A stretch of 64,000 nucleotides of DNA from Hydrogenibacillus schlegelii (GTDB lineage: Bacteria > Bacillota > Bacilli > Thermicanales > DSM-22653). The notes beneath the pieces were generated by a model. It was not told the origin of the DNA. It saw only the letters and a program-made list of their open reading frames with translations, and searched no databases. How positions within the stretch are numbered: the stretch's first letter is position 1; each line of letters begins with the position of its first letter. Location of the stretch: contig NZ_JXBB01000001.1 in NCBI RefSeq assembly GCF_001653195.1, positions 186,001 through 250,000 of the forward strand, given 5' to 3'. Positions 8,992 to 16,942 of this stretch are shown here, in pieces. Position numbers and translations under genes: made by a program.

Positions 8992-9043
8992 ACTTTACAG
9001 AGATCACGGCGCATTTGCAATGCAGCGCCGTTCATGCCATAAT
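8992..9043. promoter_or_regulatory. Overlapping divergent promoters sharing one palindromic -35 box
   Basis: TTGCAA (9015-9020) is its own reverse complement. Leftward it is 17 bp from TAAAGT (plus-strand ACTTTA, 8992-8997), giving a tupA promoter; rightward it is 17 bp from CATAAT (9038-9043), giving a promoter for the gene at 9155. The box is the core of a perfect GCATT-TGC-AATGC inverted repeat (9011-9023), so one bound protein could block both directions. Confidence 0.55.
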
Positions 9044-9154
9044 CGCGGTAGTCCCTCATCGATGCCGGACGTCCCTTGGCTTCGGACGTTCTCCCGCGAC
9101 CGGCCGATCGGTCCCGGTCGAATCCCCCGCGAATACGGAGAGAAGAGGTTTGGC

Positions 9155-10744
9155 ATGACCCCCCAAAAACGGCCCACCGGATTGACCCGGATGACGATCG
9201 GCGCGGGCCTGGCGGCGCTCTTCGCCGCCGGCATGGCGCTCTTTCTCTGGGCCGTCGCCGGAGCGGCCCGGGGGATGTGGCCGGTTCCCGACCCAGGCAG
9301 GCCGTTTGACCTGACCTTCCAGACGCCGGACGGCTCCGGGCCGGCGCAAGTGCAAAGGGTGCCGGTCGACGACGAAACCGCCCGCTACCGCGGCGGCGTC
9401 CGGCGCCTCGTCCGGGAACGGCTGGAGATCGGAGGAGGGCCGATCGGACGGGTGACGTGGCTCTGGTGGACGTTTCCGGACGGCGAACAGGCGCTTCAGA
9501 TCGCCGTCCTCGTCGAGCGCCCGGTCGACCTTCGGCTCGCCCTCTCCGCCCCCGGCTTTGACGGCGCCACGCTGAGAACGCCGGCGTCGAGGGCTTCCGG
9601 CGGGACCGGGAAGGCCTTCGGCGAGCGCGTCTGGAACGGGACGCCGCTTCCGCCGGCGCCGGTCTGGCTGGAGGCGGACGCGCCGGAGGGCGGGCAGCGG
9701 GCCGCCTTTTTCGCTCCCGTCGAGCGCACCCGCGTGCGGGAAAACGGCGTGCTGGAAGCGGTCGATCCCCCGGAGGCGCGGCCGACCTGGGCGCCCATGG
9801 AGGGCGGGGTTTACACCACCGCCCGGCTTTCGGCCGGGGAACGGCTGGACGCCTGGGCGCTTCTCCGGACGAAAGCGGCGGCCGCCCCGTTTGTCGACTG
9901 GGCGGACGGTGACGCGCGGGAGATTCTTCGGTTGGCGGATTTCGACCGGGAGCGGCCGTGGACGATCGAAGGCCCCCGCTACCGAACGCCGGACGGTTAC
10001 ACCCCCCACTGCGACCGATGCTATTACGTCAACCCGGCGCAGCACATCGGCGAAAAATTATTGCAGCTGATGGACCGCGGCACGTTTTTCCGCGACGTCG
10101 TCCTCCTCGCCCTCGACAACGCCGTCCGGACGCAAAACGCCGCCGGCTACTGGCCGATCACCACCCGCTCCGAATGGCTGTATCGGGACTACGGCATCGG
10201 CCCCGGCTACTACGACACCCGCTGGAGCACCGACGCCGCCCTCTTTCTCCTCGAAGGCTACCGGACTTTCGGCGATGAAGCGTATCTTCAGGCGGCGGAG
10301 CGCTACGGCAACTTTCTCATCGACTTCGTTCGGGAGCATCACGACCCGACGCCGTCCGGCGGCGCCCTGGTCTACGACTACGGCCATCCGGACCGGCCGG
10401 AAGTGCGCACCCACACGTCGCTCAACCACCTGCTCGCGGAGATGAATTTTCTCTATCTGCTCTTTGAGGCCGCCGGGCGGGCGGACGCTCGATCCGCCGC
10501 CGACCGGCTCCTTCGGGCCGTCGAGGACACCGCCGACCGCTGGCCGAAGGCGAACGGCGACCTCCACTACGCCCGGCTGCCGGACGGCTCCTTCGGCCTT
10601 GAAGACTACCCGACGCTCACGCTCAAGGACCTGCGCCTGTCGCAGGCGATCGTCACCCGGATCACCGGGCGGCCGAGCGCCGCGCTCGCCGCCCTCATCG
10701 AACAGAAAGAATCGTATCTGGCGCGCCGGGGCATCCGGCCGTAG
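9155..10744 (+). CDS. Membrane-anchored protein with a glucuronyl C5-epimerase-like helical domain
   Basis: A 529-aa protein not firmly identified. Residues about 14-36 form an uncleaved signal anchor, so the bulk is probably outside the cell. Residues about 60-270 look like a beta-rich domain. The C-terminal half has repeated helices with aromatic/acidic motifs (AAGYWPITTRSEWLYRDYG, YYDTRWSTDAALFLLEGYR, THTSLNHLLAEMNFLYLLFE) reminiscent of alpha/alpha-barrel sugar enzymes and the C-terminal domain of D-glucuronyl C5-epimerases. A CDRCYY pair of cysteines occurs near residue 290. The ATG at 9155 follows GAGAAGAGG; a longer frame from 8951 overlaps tupA and is unlikely. Its promoter is shared with tupA. 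Confidence 0.6.
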   Translation: MTPQKRPTGLTRMTIGAGLAALFAAGMALFLWAVAGAARGMWPVPDPGRPFDLTFQTPDGSGPAQVQRVPVDDETARYRGGVRRLVRERLEIGGGPIGRVTWLWWTFPDGEQALQIAVLVERPVDLRLALSAPGFDGATLRTPASRASGGTGKAFGERVWNGTPLPPAPVWLEADAPEGGQRAAFFAPVERTRVRENGVLEAVDPPEARPTWAPMEGGVYTTARLSAGERLDAWALLRTKAAAAPFVDWADGDAREILRLADFDRERPWTIEGPRYRTPDGYTPHCDRCYYVNPAQHIGEKLLQLMDRGTFFRDVVLLALDNAVRTQNAAGYWPITTRSEWLYRDYGIGPGYYDTRWSTDAALFLLEGYRTFGDEAYLQAAERYGNFLIDFVREHHDPTPSGGALVYDYGHPDRPEVRTHTSLNHLLAEMNFLYLLFEAAGRADARSAADRLLRAVEDTADRWPKANGDLHYARLPDGSFGLEDYPTLTLKDLRLSQAIVTRITGRPSAALAALIEQKESYLARRGIRP

Positions 10745-11027
10745 CGGCCGCCCAACGTCCGGAGCAGCGGCCAAACGACGTAACGACCGCCAAACGACCG
10801 TTGCGTTCGCCAACCGGCCGGAGCGGCCGCCCCAGGTCCGCCGATGGCCGCCTTCACGGCTTTTTCCTTTTGGCTCGGCCATGACCGTTTTGCCCGGCCA
10901 TGGGGGCGAGGCGCCGCGCGATCGACCATCCCACGGGCGACCGCTCCTCCGAACGGCGGCCGTCTCCGCTTCGGGAGACGCTCCTCCCCGGCCCGACGCC
11001 GGGCCCGGTCCTCCCGAGGGCCCGAAG
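10745..11027. other. Convergent intergenic gap, no gene seen
   Basis: Lies between the ends of two converging genes. It contains a short direct repeat GCCAAACGAC at 10770 and 10789 and GC-rich inverted segments around GCGGCCGCC, but no hairpin with a T-run that I would call a terminator. Confidence 0.5.
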
Positions 11028-12419
11028 TCAGGAGCCGTCAGGAGAATCCGGTTTCGCATCCGGGTTCCCCGGAACATCGGAGCGGCTGAACGGGCGCCCC
11101 GAAAGCCGGTTTTCCCGGACGATAAACTCGGTCGCCGCCTCGATGCCGGCGCCCGCCGCGGCCGGCGTAAAGGCAGGGCCGGAAAACCGCCCCGGAAGCC
11201 GGGCGTCCGCCCATGCGGAGGCATCCGGTGCACCGGCCGCCTTTTTCCCCCAATCCGACCCCGCCGCCCCGGCGGCTCTGCCTGCGGCCGCCCGGGCCGG
11301 CCCATCCCCTTCGGCCACCCTCCCGCCCTCGGCCGCCTCTCGCGCCTCGGCCTCTCCGACCAAAAGGGGCCAAAACGCCCGCACGACGTGCCGGACGATG
11401 ACCGCCACCGGCACGGCAAAGATCATCCCGAGGATGCCGGCGACCTCCCCGCCGATGAGGACGGCGAAAATGACGACAAGCGGGTGCATCTCCGTCGCCC
11501 GGCCGGTGATGAGGGGAGAAAGGACGTTGTTTTCCGCGAACTGGGCGACGACGTTCACCACGAGGACCCAGACCACCATCGGCCAGCCGACCGTGGCGGC
11601 GATGACGAGGGCCGGGAGCGCCCCGAGAAAGGGGCCGATGAACGGAATGAGATTGGCGATCATGTTGATCGCCGCGAAGACGAGCGGATACGGAAAGCCG
11701 ATGATGAGGTAGCCGATGAGCGTCAAAGCGCCGAGCAAAAACGAAATCAGGAGCTGTCCGGCGACGTAGTCGCCGATGTCCCGGTCGACGGCCACCAGCA
11801 TCTCGACAACGCGGGGCCGAAGGCGTCGGGGAAAGAGCGAAGCGACGAGCTCGAGAAAGCCGCGGGAATCTTTCAGCAGGTAGTACGCGATAAACGGCGA
11901 GAGGCTAAACGTCATCAGCCATTCGAACGCATCGTCGGTGAGCGTCGAAAGATGGACGATGCCCCGCTCGACCGCCCGGTTGACGAGCCCCTGAAGTCGC
12001 TCGAAGCCCCGACGCACCCCCGTCGGCCAGCCGTCGTCAAACCGGGTCTCGAGTTTCTCGAGCTCCTCAAACAGGGTGGTAAAGACCGTCGGAAGGGCCC
12101 GCTCAAAGAGCTCCACCTGCCGGATAACGGCCGGCGCCGCGGCGGCGACGGAGACGGCGCCGCCGAGCAGAACGAGCAAAAACGTCAGGCGCAGGGCGGC
12201 GCTCCGCCCGAGCCCCCACCCCTCCAGCCGGCGCACGATCGGGTGGATGAGATACGTGAGGATGAGGGCAAACCAGAGCGGCAAAAGGAGCCGGCCGACA
12301 AAGCCGAGCAGCTCAAAGACCCCCGCGCCGACGTGCTGCCAGAGCCACAGAATGACAAGCACGCCGACGATCCACAGGAGCCCGATCCCGGCCCGTCGCT
12401 CCAGGGGGCGGTGTTCCAC
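11028..12419 (-). CDS. AI-2E family transporter-like membrane protein
   Basis: A 463-aa member of the AI-2E/PerM family (PF01594): two N-terminal hydrophobic segments, a soluble stretch at about 65-190, then about six further membrane segments including ISFLLGALTLIGYLIIGFPYPLVFA and NLIPFIGPFLGALPALVIA, which is the family hallmark. The last ~120 residues are alanine/glycine-rich and poorly conserved. I choose the GTG at 12419, with GGAGG about ten bases upstream; a GTG at 12431 would overlap that site. Transport substrate is unknown: members handle AI-2, ions or unknown solutes. Confidence 0.85.
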   Translation of the reverse strand: MEHRPLERRAGIGLLWIVGVLVILWLWQHVGAGVFELLGFVGRLLLPLWFALILTYLIHPIVRRLEGWGLGRSAALRLTFLLVLLGGAVSVAAAAPAVIRQVELFERALPTVFTTLFEELEKLETRFDDGWPTGVRRGFERLQGLVNRAVERGIVHLSTLTDDAFEWLMTFSLSPFIAYYLLKDSRGFLELVASLFPRRLRPRVVEMLVAVDRDIGDYVAGQLLISFLLGALTLIGYLIIGFPYPLVFAAINMIANLIPFIGPFLGALPALVIAATVGWPMVVWVLVVNVVAQFAENNVLSPLITGRATEMHPLVVIFAVLIGGEVAGILGMIFAVPVAVIVRHVVRAFWPLLVGEAEAREAAEGGRVAEGDGPARAAAGRAAGAAGSDWGKKAAGAPDASAWADARLPGRFSGPAFTPAAAGAGIEAATEFIVRENRLSGRPFSRSDVPGNPDAKPDSPDGS

Positions 12420-12493
12420 CGTGCGGTGCACCTCCTCACCGCCTTAGTGTGCGACCGCCGCCCGGGCGGCATGCAGTTCGAACGGCCCGAAGA

Positions 12494-12518
12494 CAAAAAA
12501 GCCCCCCTCCTGGGGGGC
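12494..12518 (-). terminator. Intrinsic terminator after the small-gene pair
   Basis: On the minus strand GCCCCCCAGGAGGGGGGC is followed by TTTTTT. It ends transcription of the 70-aa and 61-aa genes before the AI-2E gene. Confidence 0.85.
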
Positions 12519-12582
12519 GGCGGGGGCGGCGAGAGCGGTTTTGAAGCAGCGCCTTCGGTCGTGCGGTGTATCCGGCAGCGCC

Positions 12583-12768
12583 TTACGCCCAGCGGCCGAG
12601 AAGCCGCCGGCCGTCCCGAAGCCAGCGCACAAGGCGCCCCTCGCGGAAAAAGCGGACCACCGGCGTCAACACGCCGTAGCGCCGCCGCACTTCGTTTTGG
12701 GCGATGATCGCGCCGGCGATCGCCAGGGCGCCGCCCAAAAGCACCAGCCTGAGCGCGTTGGACCGCAT
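12583..12768 (-). CDS. Small single-pass membrane protein (61 aa), function unknown
   Basis: Begins MRSNALRLVLLGGALAIAGA, one hydrophobic helix (residues about 7-25), followed by a strongly basic tail (RRRYGV, RFFREGRLVRWLRDGRR), implying a cytoplasmic cationic C-terminus. The ATG follows AAAGGGG by seven bases and the gene is 28 bases behind the zinc-ribbon gene, with a strong terminator after it. The translation signals make it a real gene despite its size; I do not recognise the family. Confidence 0.65.
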   Translation of the reverse strand: MRSNALRLVLLGGALAIAGAIIAQNEVRRRYGVLTPVVRFFREGRLVRWLRDGRRLLGRWA

Positions 12769-12796
12769 CGTTTCGCCCCTTTCGTCGGGACCTCCG

Positions 12797-13009
12797 TCAC
12801 GCCGAGTTGCCGGCCGCCGGCTCGATGCGCATCTCCTCTTCCGTGAACAGGTCGTCGAGGGAGCTCAGCGTGCCGTCCTCCTCGATCTCGTACACGGAAA
12901 GGTGGTCGCCCTTCACGCTCAACTCAATCAGGCAGTCCCAGCAAAAATACTGGTTGGTGCCGATCTTGCCGATGTTTTTCCCCTTACAGTTGGGACAGAC
13001 GATGGACAT
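12797..13009 (-). CDS. Small zinc-ribbon protein (70 aa)
   Basis: Starts MSIVCPNCKGKNIGKIGTNQ and contains two CxxC pairs, CPNC (residues 5-8) and CWDC (about 24-27), spaced as in a treble/zinc ribbon, then an acidic C-terminus (DDLFTEEEMRIE). Similar short proteins are conserved in Bacillales but have no assigned role that I can name. The ATG at 13009 has AGGAAGGG seven bases upstream; an in-frame ATG at 13033 lacks one. Cotranscribed with the 61-aa membrane protein. Confidence 0.75.
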   Translation of the reverse strand: MSIVCPNCKGKNIGKIGTNQYFCWDCLIELSVKGDHLSVYEIEEDGTLSSLDDLFTEEEMRIEPAAGNSA

Positions 13010-13524
13010 CCCGTTTCCCTTCCTCTTGCTCATGGCACCCTTCCGGCTCCTGACCTCTTCAGGTCTCGTGATCCGATCTTCCCCGCGTATAGCTTAACCG
13101 ACCGCTGCCAGGGATAAACGCCCGGCATAAAACCGCGCCGGAGGGATGCGGAAGGGAAGCCGGCGTCTTTTTCAAGCGCAGCCCGGCGGCACCGGCGCTG
13201 GGCCGATCGAGCGGGCGCGTCGGGTCGACCCCTTTCCGCCTTTAGCATGCGCCGAACGCCCGCCGGCTACCCTGGAAAAGACGTCGGCCGCCTTCCGTCC
13301 GGCATCGCATGATCCCGGTTCCTTCGATTTCCCTCGGCATTCGCCGGCATCGGGGCCCGGCTTGAAGCCCGTCCGAGCCAACCGGCCGGCGGCGCTCAAT
13401 CCCAAACGAGCCTGCTTCAACTCCGCTCGGCGCCGTCTGTCGAGGGCACCGGCGCCCCCGGAGGTTTCCGCCGTCATGATCTTCCCGGCGCATTCTTCCC
13501 GCCCCGTGCCGGCATGCCTTTTCT
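13010..13524. other. Gene-free stretch of about 515 bases
   Basis: No open frame on either strand here has a ribosome site and protein-like composition. A small hairpin GACCT-CTTC-AGGTC sits at about 13050-13063, and a TATACG/TTAAGC element near 13085-13095 could be part of the promoter for the zinc-ribbon gene. In B. subtilis the cysteine desulfurase yrvO is followed by the tRNA thiolase mnmA (trmU); no trace of it is readable here. Confidence 0.55.
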
Positions 13525-14688
13525 TCATCGGGCGGACCGATCGGCGTGCAGGAAGGACCGGACCGCCCGGACGAGGCGTTCCGCCGCCTCGTCGATGTCC
13601 GCCTCCGCCAGGCCGGGGCCAAAGCTCAACCGGATGCTCGACCGCGCCTCCTCCGGCGTCCGCCCCATCGCAAGGAGCACCGGCGACGGGCGGGCGGCGC
13701 CGGTGGCGCACGCCGAGCCGGCGGAGGCGCACACGCCGTCCAGATCCAGCCGCATGAGGAGCACGTCGGCGGCGACGCCGGGAAACGTCACGTTCACGAT
13801 ATGCGGCAGGCGCGGCGGCGCCCCGTTTTCGCGAAACGGAAGGCCGCTTTCCCGAAGGCGCGAAAGGAGCCGTTCGCGGAACGCTTCGTACCGCTCCCGG
13901 CGCACCGGCGCCTCCCGGACGGAGACGGCGAGCGCCGTCGCGAAGCCGACGGCGCCGGCGACGTTTTCCGTTCCGCTCCGAAGCCCCCGCTCCTGCCGTC
14001 CGCCGGCGAAGAGCGGTTCGACGGGCGTCCCGGGACGGACGTAGAGGGCGCCGGCGCCGACCGGGCCGCCCAGCTTGTGGGCCGAAAGCGTGATCAAGTC
14101 GGCGGGAAGCTCCGCCGGCGCAAACGGCCACGACGCCGGCACCTGGACCGCGTCGAGGTGGATGATCGCCCCCTTTGACCGCGCCCATGCGCCGAGGGAC
14201 CGAACGTCCTGCAGCGTGCCGACTTCATTCTGGCCGTAGATGAGGCTCACCATAAGCGTCCCGTCGTCGACCGCCGCCCGGAACGCTTCCGGGTCGATGT
14301 GTCCGCCGGCATCGACGGGGACGGTGACGACGTCAAAGCCGAGCGCTCGAAGCCGCGGGATGTTCTCCCGAACCGCGGCATGCTCGACCGCCGAAACGAC
14401 GATCCGCCGCCGCTTTTCTTCCCCCCCTCGAGCGGAAAGCGCCACGCCGAACAGGGCGAGGTGCACGCTCTCCGTCGCGCCGCTCGTAAACACCCACCCG
14501 CGCGGCTCGGTGCCGGTGAGCGCCGCGACGTCCTCCCGGGCCGCCTCCAGCCGTCGGCGCGCCGCCCGGCCGAGGGCGTGGGCGCTCGACGGATTGCCGA
14601 GCGGTTCCTCCCAGAGGGCGGCCAGGGCCGCCCGCACTTCGGGGATAAGCGGCGTCGTCGCCGCGTGGTCGAGATAGATCGTCCGCAT
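13525..14688 (-). CDS. yrvO: Cysteine desulfurase (IscS/YrvO type)
   Basis: PLP enzyme of 387 aa that removes sulfur from cysteine and hands it to tRNA-thiolation or Fe-S partners. It begins MRTIYLDHAATTPLIPEV; the PLP lysine is in SAHKLGG, and the active-site cysteine in ASAGSACATG lies on the extended loop of group I enzymes. Position next to aspS/hisS/rarA matches B. subtilis yrvO, but mnmA is not downstream. The start at 14688 lies about 17 bases after the predicted transcription start, so the leader is very short. Confidence 0.92.
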   Translation of the reverse strand: MRTIYLDHAATTPLIPEVRAALAALWEEPLGNPSSAHALGRAARRRLEAAREDVAALTGTEPRGWVFTSGATESVHLALFGVALSARGGEEKRRRIVVSAVEHAAVRENIPRLRALGFDVVTVPVDAGGHIDPEAFRAAVDDGTLMVSLIYGQNEVGTLQDVRSLGAWARSKGAIIHLDAVQVPASWPFAPAELPADLITLSAHKLGGPVGAGALYVRPGTPVEPLFAGGRQERGLRSGTENVAGAVGFATALAVSVREAPVRRERYEAFRERLLSRLRESGLPFRENGAPPRLPHIVNVTFPGVAADVLLMRLDLDGVCASAGSACATGAARPSPVLLAMGRTPEEARSSIRLSFGPGLAEADIDEAAERLVRAVRSFLHADRSAR

Positions 14689-14711
14689 GGATGGGGCCTC
14701 ACTCCATGTCC

Positions 14712-14740
14712 ACTATACCGCGAACGGCGCAGAATGTAAA
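14712..14740 (-). promoter_or_regulatory. SigA-type promoter of the cysteine desulfurase
   Basis: TTTACA (14735-14740) and TATAGT (14712-14717) on the minus strand with 17-bp spacing, in an AT-rich island directly after the RNA terminator. Transcription would start near 14705. Confidence 0.75.
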
Positions 14741-14782
14741 TACATTTTTTTGAATCCTATGCGGTGAAAAAAATACAAAAGC

Positions 14783-15098
14783 AGAAATGAGCAGCCGATC
14801 GGCTGCCCATTCGCGGTTTCAGGCTCCCGATGTGCCGTGCTCCGCGGTTTTTGAACCCGCGCCTCTCCTACGGTGGTGCCCGCAGCGCCGCCCTCCGCTG
14901 TCCGCTCGCGGCCCTTCGTTCGACCGGAACGCCCGAGCGATGGAACCGCTTCCATCCCCATCCCCGCGACGACCCGCGATCCGGGGTCCGGCTCCGGCGT
15001 TCGGCGGCTTAGCGTCAGACGGCGCAATGTAAGGCTCCTTGAACGTTGGTGTTCGGTTCCAAAACACACTGGCCGCACGCACACACCAGGATGAATTG
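14783..15098 (-). ncRNA. ssrS: Probable 6S RNA (RNA polymerase-binding regulator)
   Basis: An RNA with its own promoter and terminator in the aspS-yrvO interval, the place where B. subtilis keeps 6S-1 (bsrA). The ends pair over a long distance: minus-strand TGTGCGTGC (15083-15075) with GCACGGCACA (14840-14831, one bulged G), then GTTTTGGAACC (15065-15055) with GGTTCAAAAAC (14857-14847, 10 of 11 pairs). Inside lies an unpaired bubble, then an apical stem starting GCGCCG (15025-15020) with CGGCGC (14890-14885). Closing stem, central bubble and apical arm are the 6S architecture that mimics an open promoter. The apical arm is longer than usual (normal length about 190 nt; here near 270-310). A GGCAGCC-GATC-GGCTGCT hairpin with a T-rich tail follows at 14790-14807. 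Not checked against a covariance model. Confidence 0.6.
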
Positions 15099-15105
15099 TG
15101 ATTTT

Positions 15106-15134
15106 ATCTTAGCACACCGGGGTGAAATTCGCAA
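15106..15134 (-). promoter_or_regulatory. SigA-type promoter of the 6S-like RNA
   Basis: TTGCGA (plus-strand 15129-15134) and TAAGAT (15106-15111) with 17-bp spacing on the minus strand, just after the aspS stop. Predicted start near 15098. Confidence 0.65.
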
Positions 15135-15158
15135 GACCCGCCGCGAATTTTTCACCCC
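15119..15158. repeat. Inverted repeat spanning the aspS stop codon and the 6S promoter
   Basis: GGGGTGAAATTCGC (15119-15132) pairs with GCGAATTTTTCACCCC (15143-15158) across a 10-base loop, 14 bp with a two-base bulge. The aspS stop (15152-15154) is in one arm and the -35 of the RNA promoter in the other. No T-run follows, so it is either an RNA 3' end/processing signal for aspS or a DNA-binding site. Confidence 0.6.
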
Positions 15159-16942
15159 TGAAGGGCTCGGACCGTGATGCCGAGCTCCGCCAGCTGCTCC
15201 GGCCGCACCCGGGACGGCGCCTCCATCATGAGGTCGGCGCCGCTTTGCGTCTTCGGGAAAGCGATGACGTCCCGGATGTTTGACCGGCCGGCGAGGAGGG
15301 CGACGATCCGGTCGAGGCCGAGGGCGATGCCGCCGTGAGGCGGCGCGCCGTATTCCAGCGCCTCGAGGAAGAAACCGAACTTCTCGGCCACCTCCGCCTC
15401 GTCGAGGCCGAGGCGGCGGAAGAGACGAAGCTGATCTTCCTTCCGGTAAATCCGGAGGCTTCCGCCGCCGATCTCGTACCCGTTCAGGACGAGGTCGTAA
15501 CTTTCCGCCCGGACCTGAAGCGGCTCCGTCTCGAGCTTGTCCCAGTCTTCGGCCTTCGGCCGGGTGAACGGATGGTGCAGGGCGACGTAGCGCTTTTCGT
15601 CGGGATCGTACTCGAGAAGCGGAAAATCCGTCACCCACAGGATGCGAAAGGCCCCGTCCGGCACTCGCCCGAGCCGCTCGGCGAGGAGCCGCCGGACCGC
15701 CCCCAGGGCCGCCCGGGCCACCTCGCGCCGGTCGGCGACGAAAAAGAGCACGTCGCCCGGTTCGGCGCCGGTCTTCGCCCGGAGCGCCGCGAGCACCGGT
15801 TCCGGGACGAAGCGGGCGATCGACCCGGAGGCCCCGTCCGCCTCCAGCTTCAGCCAGGCGAGCCCCTGGGCGCCGTGGGCCTTCGCCTCCGCCTCCAACG
15901 CGGCGATGTCCTTCCGGCTGAGGGCCGCCGCCCCGTCGGCCCGGATCGCCCGCACCACGCCGCCCAAGGCGAGAGCCCGCCGGAAGACCTGAAGCTCCGT
16001 CTCCCGGAAGATCTCCCCGACGTCGACGATCTCGAGGCCGTAGCGAAGATCGGGCTTGTCCGTCCCGTAGCGGTCCATCGCCTCGTCGTACGAAAGCCGC
16101 GGAAAGGGCCGCTCCAGGCGGATGCCCCGGGTCTTTTCAAACACTTCGGCGATCATTTCCTCGACGATCGCCTGGAACTCCGGAAGCGACATGAAGCTCA
16201 TCTCAATGTCGATCTGAGTAAACTCCGGCTGCCGGTCCGCCCGGAGGTCTTCGTCCCGGAAACAGCGGGCGATCTGGAAGTACCGCTCGACGCCGGCGAC
16301 CATGAGAAGCTGCTTGTAGAGCTGCGGCGACTGGGGAAGCGCATAAAACGTCCCGGGCCGAAGGCGGCTTGGGACGAGAAAGTCCCGCGCCCCCTCCGGC
16401 GTGCTTTTGGAGAGGATCGGCGTCTCGACTTCGAGAAACCCGTGGCGGGAGAGGACGTCCCGGACGATCCGGGTGACCTCGTGCCGAAGCCGGAGCGTCT
16501 CCTGAAGCGCCGGCCGGCGCAGGTCGAGGTAGCGGTATTTGAGTCGAAGGGCCTCATCGACCGGCGCATCGTCGGCCAAGCCGAACGGAAGCGTCTTCGC
16601 GGTGTTGAGCACTTCGATCGCCTCGACCGCCACTTCGACGTCGCCGGTCGAAAGCTTCGGGTTCACCGTCTCCGGCGCCCGCGCCTTCACCGTCCCCCGG
16701 ACGGCGATGACGTATTCGCTCCGGAGCGTCTCGGCGACGCGAAACGCCTCCTTGGCCTCCGGCGTGACGACGAGCTGGACGATGCCGCTCCGGTCCCGAA
16801 GATCGATGAAGATGAGCCCGCCGAGGTCCCGCCGGCGGTGGACCCATCCGACGAGGGTCGCCCGCGTGCCGGCGTCGCTTCGGCGAAGCGTCCCGGCGTC
16901 ATGGGTTCGGTGCATGGTTTCCGACGTGCGCGTCGTTTCCAT
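15152..16942 (-). CDS. aspS: Aspartyl-tRNA synthetase
   Basis: Class II synthetase of 596 aa, bacterial type with an N-terminal OB anticodon-binding domain (about 20-120), catalytic core with motif 2 (RCFRDEDLRADRQPEFTQID), a GAD insertion domain and motif 3 (GLDRIVALL). Because the organism has GatCAB, the enzyme may be non-discriminating. The ATG at 16942 has AAAGGAGG six bases upstream, inside the end of hisS; the two genes overlap by 44 bases and form an operon as in B. subtilis. Confidence 0.96.
   Translation of the reverse strand: METTRTSETMHRTHDAGTLRRSDAGTRATLVGWVHRRRDLGGLIFIDLRDRSGIVQLVVTPEAKEAFRVAETLRSEYVIAVRGTVKARAPETVNPKLSTGDVEVAVEAIEVLNTAKTLPFGLADDAPVDEALRLKYRYLDLRRPALQETLRLRHEVTRIVRDVLSRHGFLEVETPILSKSTPEGARDFLVPSRLRPGTFYALPQSPQLYKQLLMVAGVERYFQIARCFRDEDLRADRQPEFTQIDIEMSFMSLPEFQAIVEEMIAEVFEKTRGIRLERPFPRLSYDEAMDRYGTDKPDLRYGLEIVDVGEIFRETELQVFRRALALGGVVRAIRADGAAALSRKDIAALEAEAKAHGAQGLAWLKLEADGASGSIARFVPEPVLAALRAKTGAEPGDVLFFVADRREVARAALGAVRRLLAERLGRVPDGAFRILWVTDFPLLEYDPDEKRYVALHHPFTRPKAEDWDKLETEPLQVRAESYDLVLNGYEIGGGSLRIYRKEDQLRLFRRLGLDEAEVAEKFGFFLEALEYGAPPHGGIALGLDRIVALLAGRSNIRDVIAFPKTQSGADLMMEAPSRVRPEQLAELGITVRALQG

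Noticed and set aside
14840-14862. GCGGGTTCAAAAACCGC, similar to a tRNA T-arm
   Set aside because: No acceptor stem, D-arm or anticodon arm can be placed around it, and no CCA end follows; it is one arm of the long-range pairing of the 6S-like RNA.
14872-14883. GGTGGTGCCCGC on the plus strand, similar to the T-box antiterminator core
   Set aside because: No plus-strand gene follows, no terminator competes with it, and the same bases are explained by the 6S-like RNA on the other strand.
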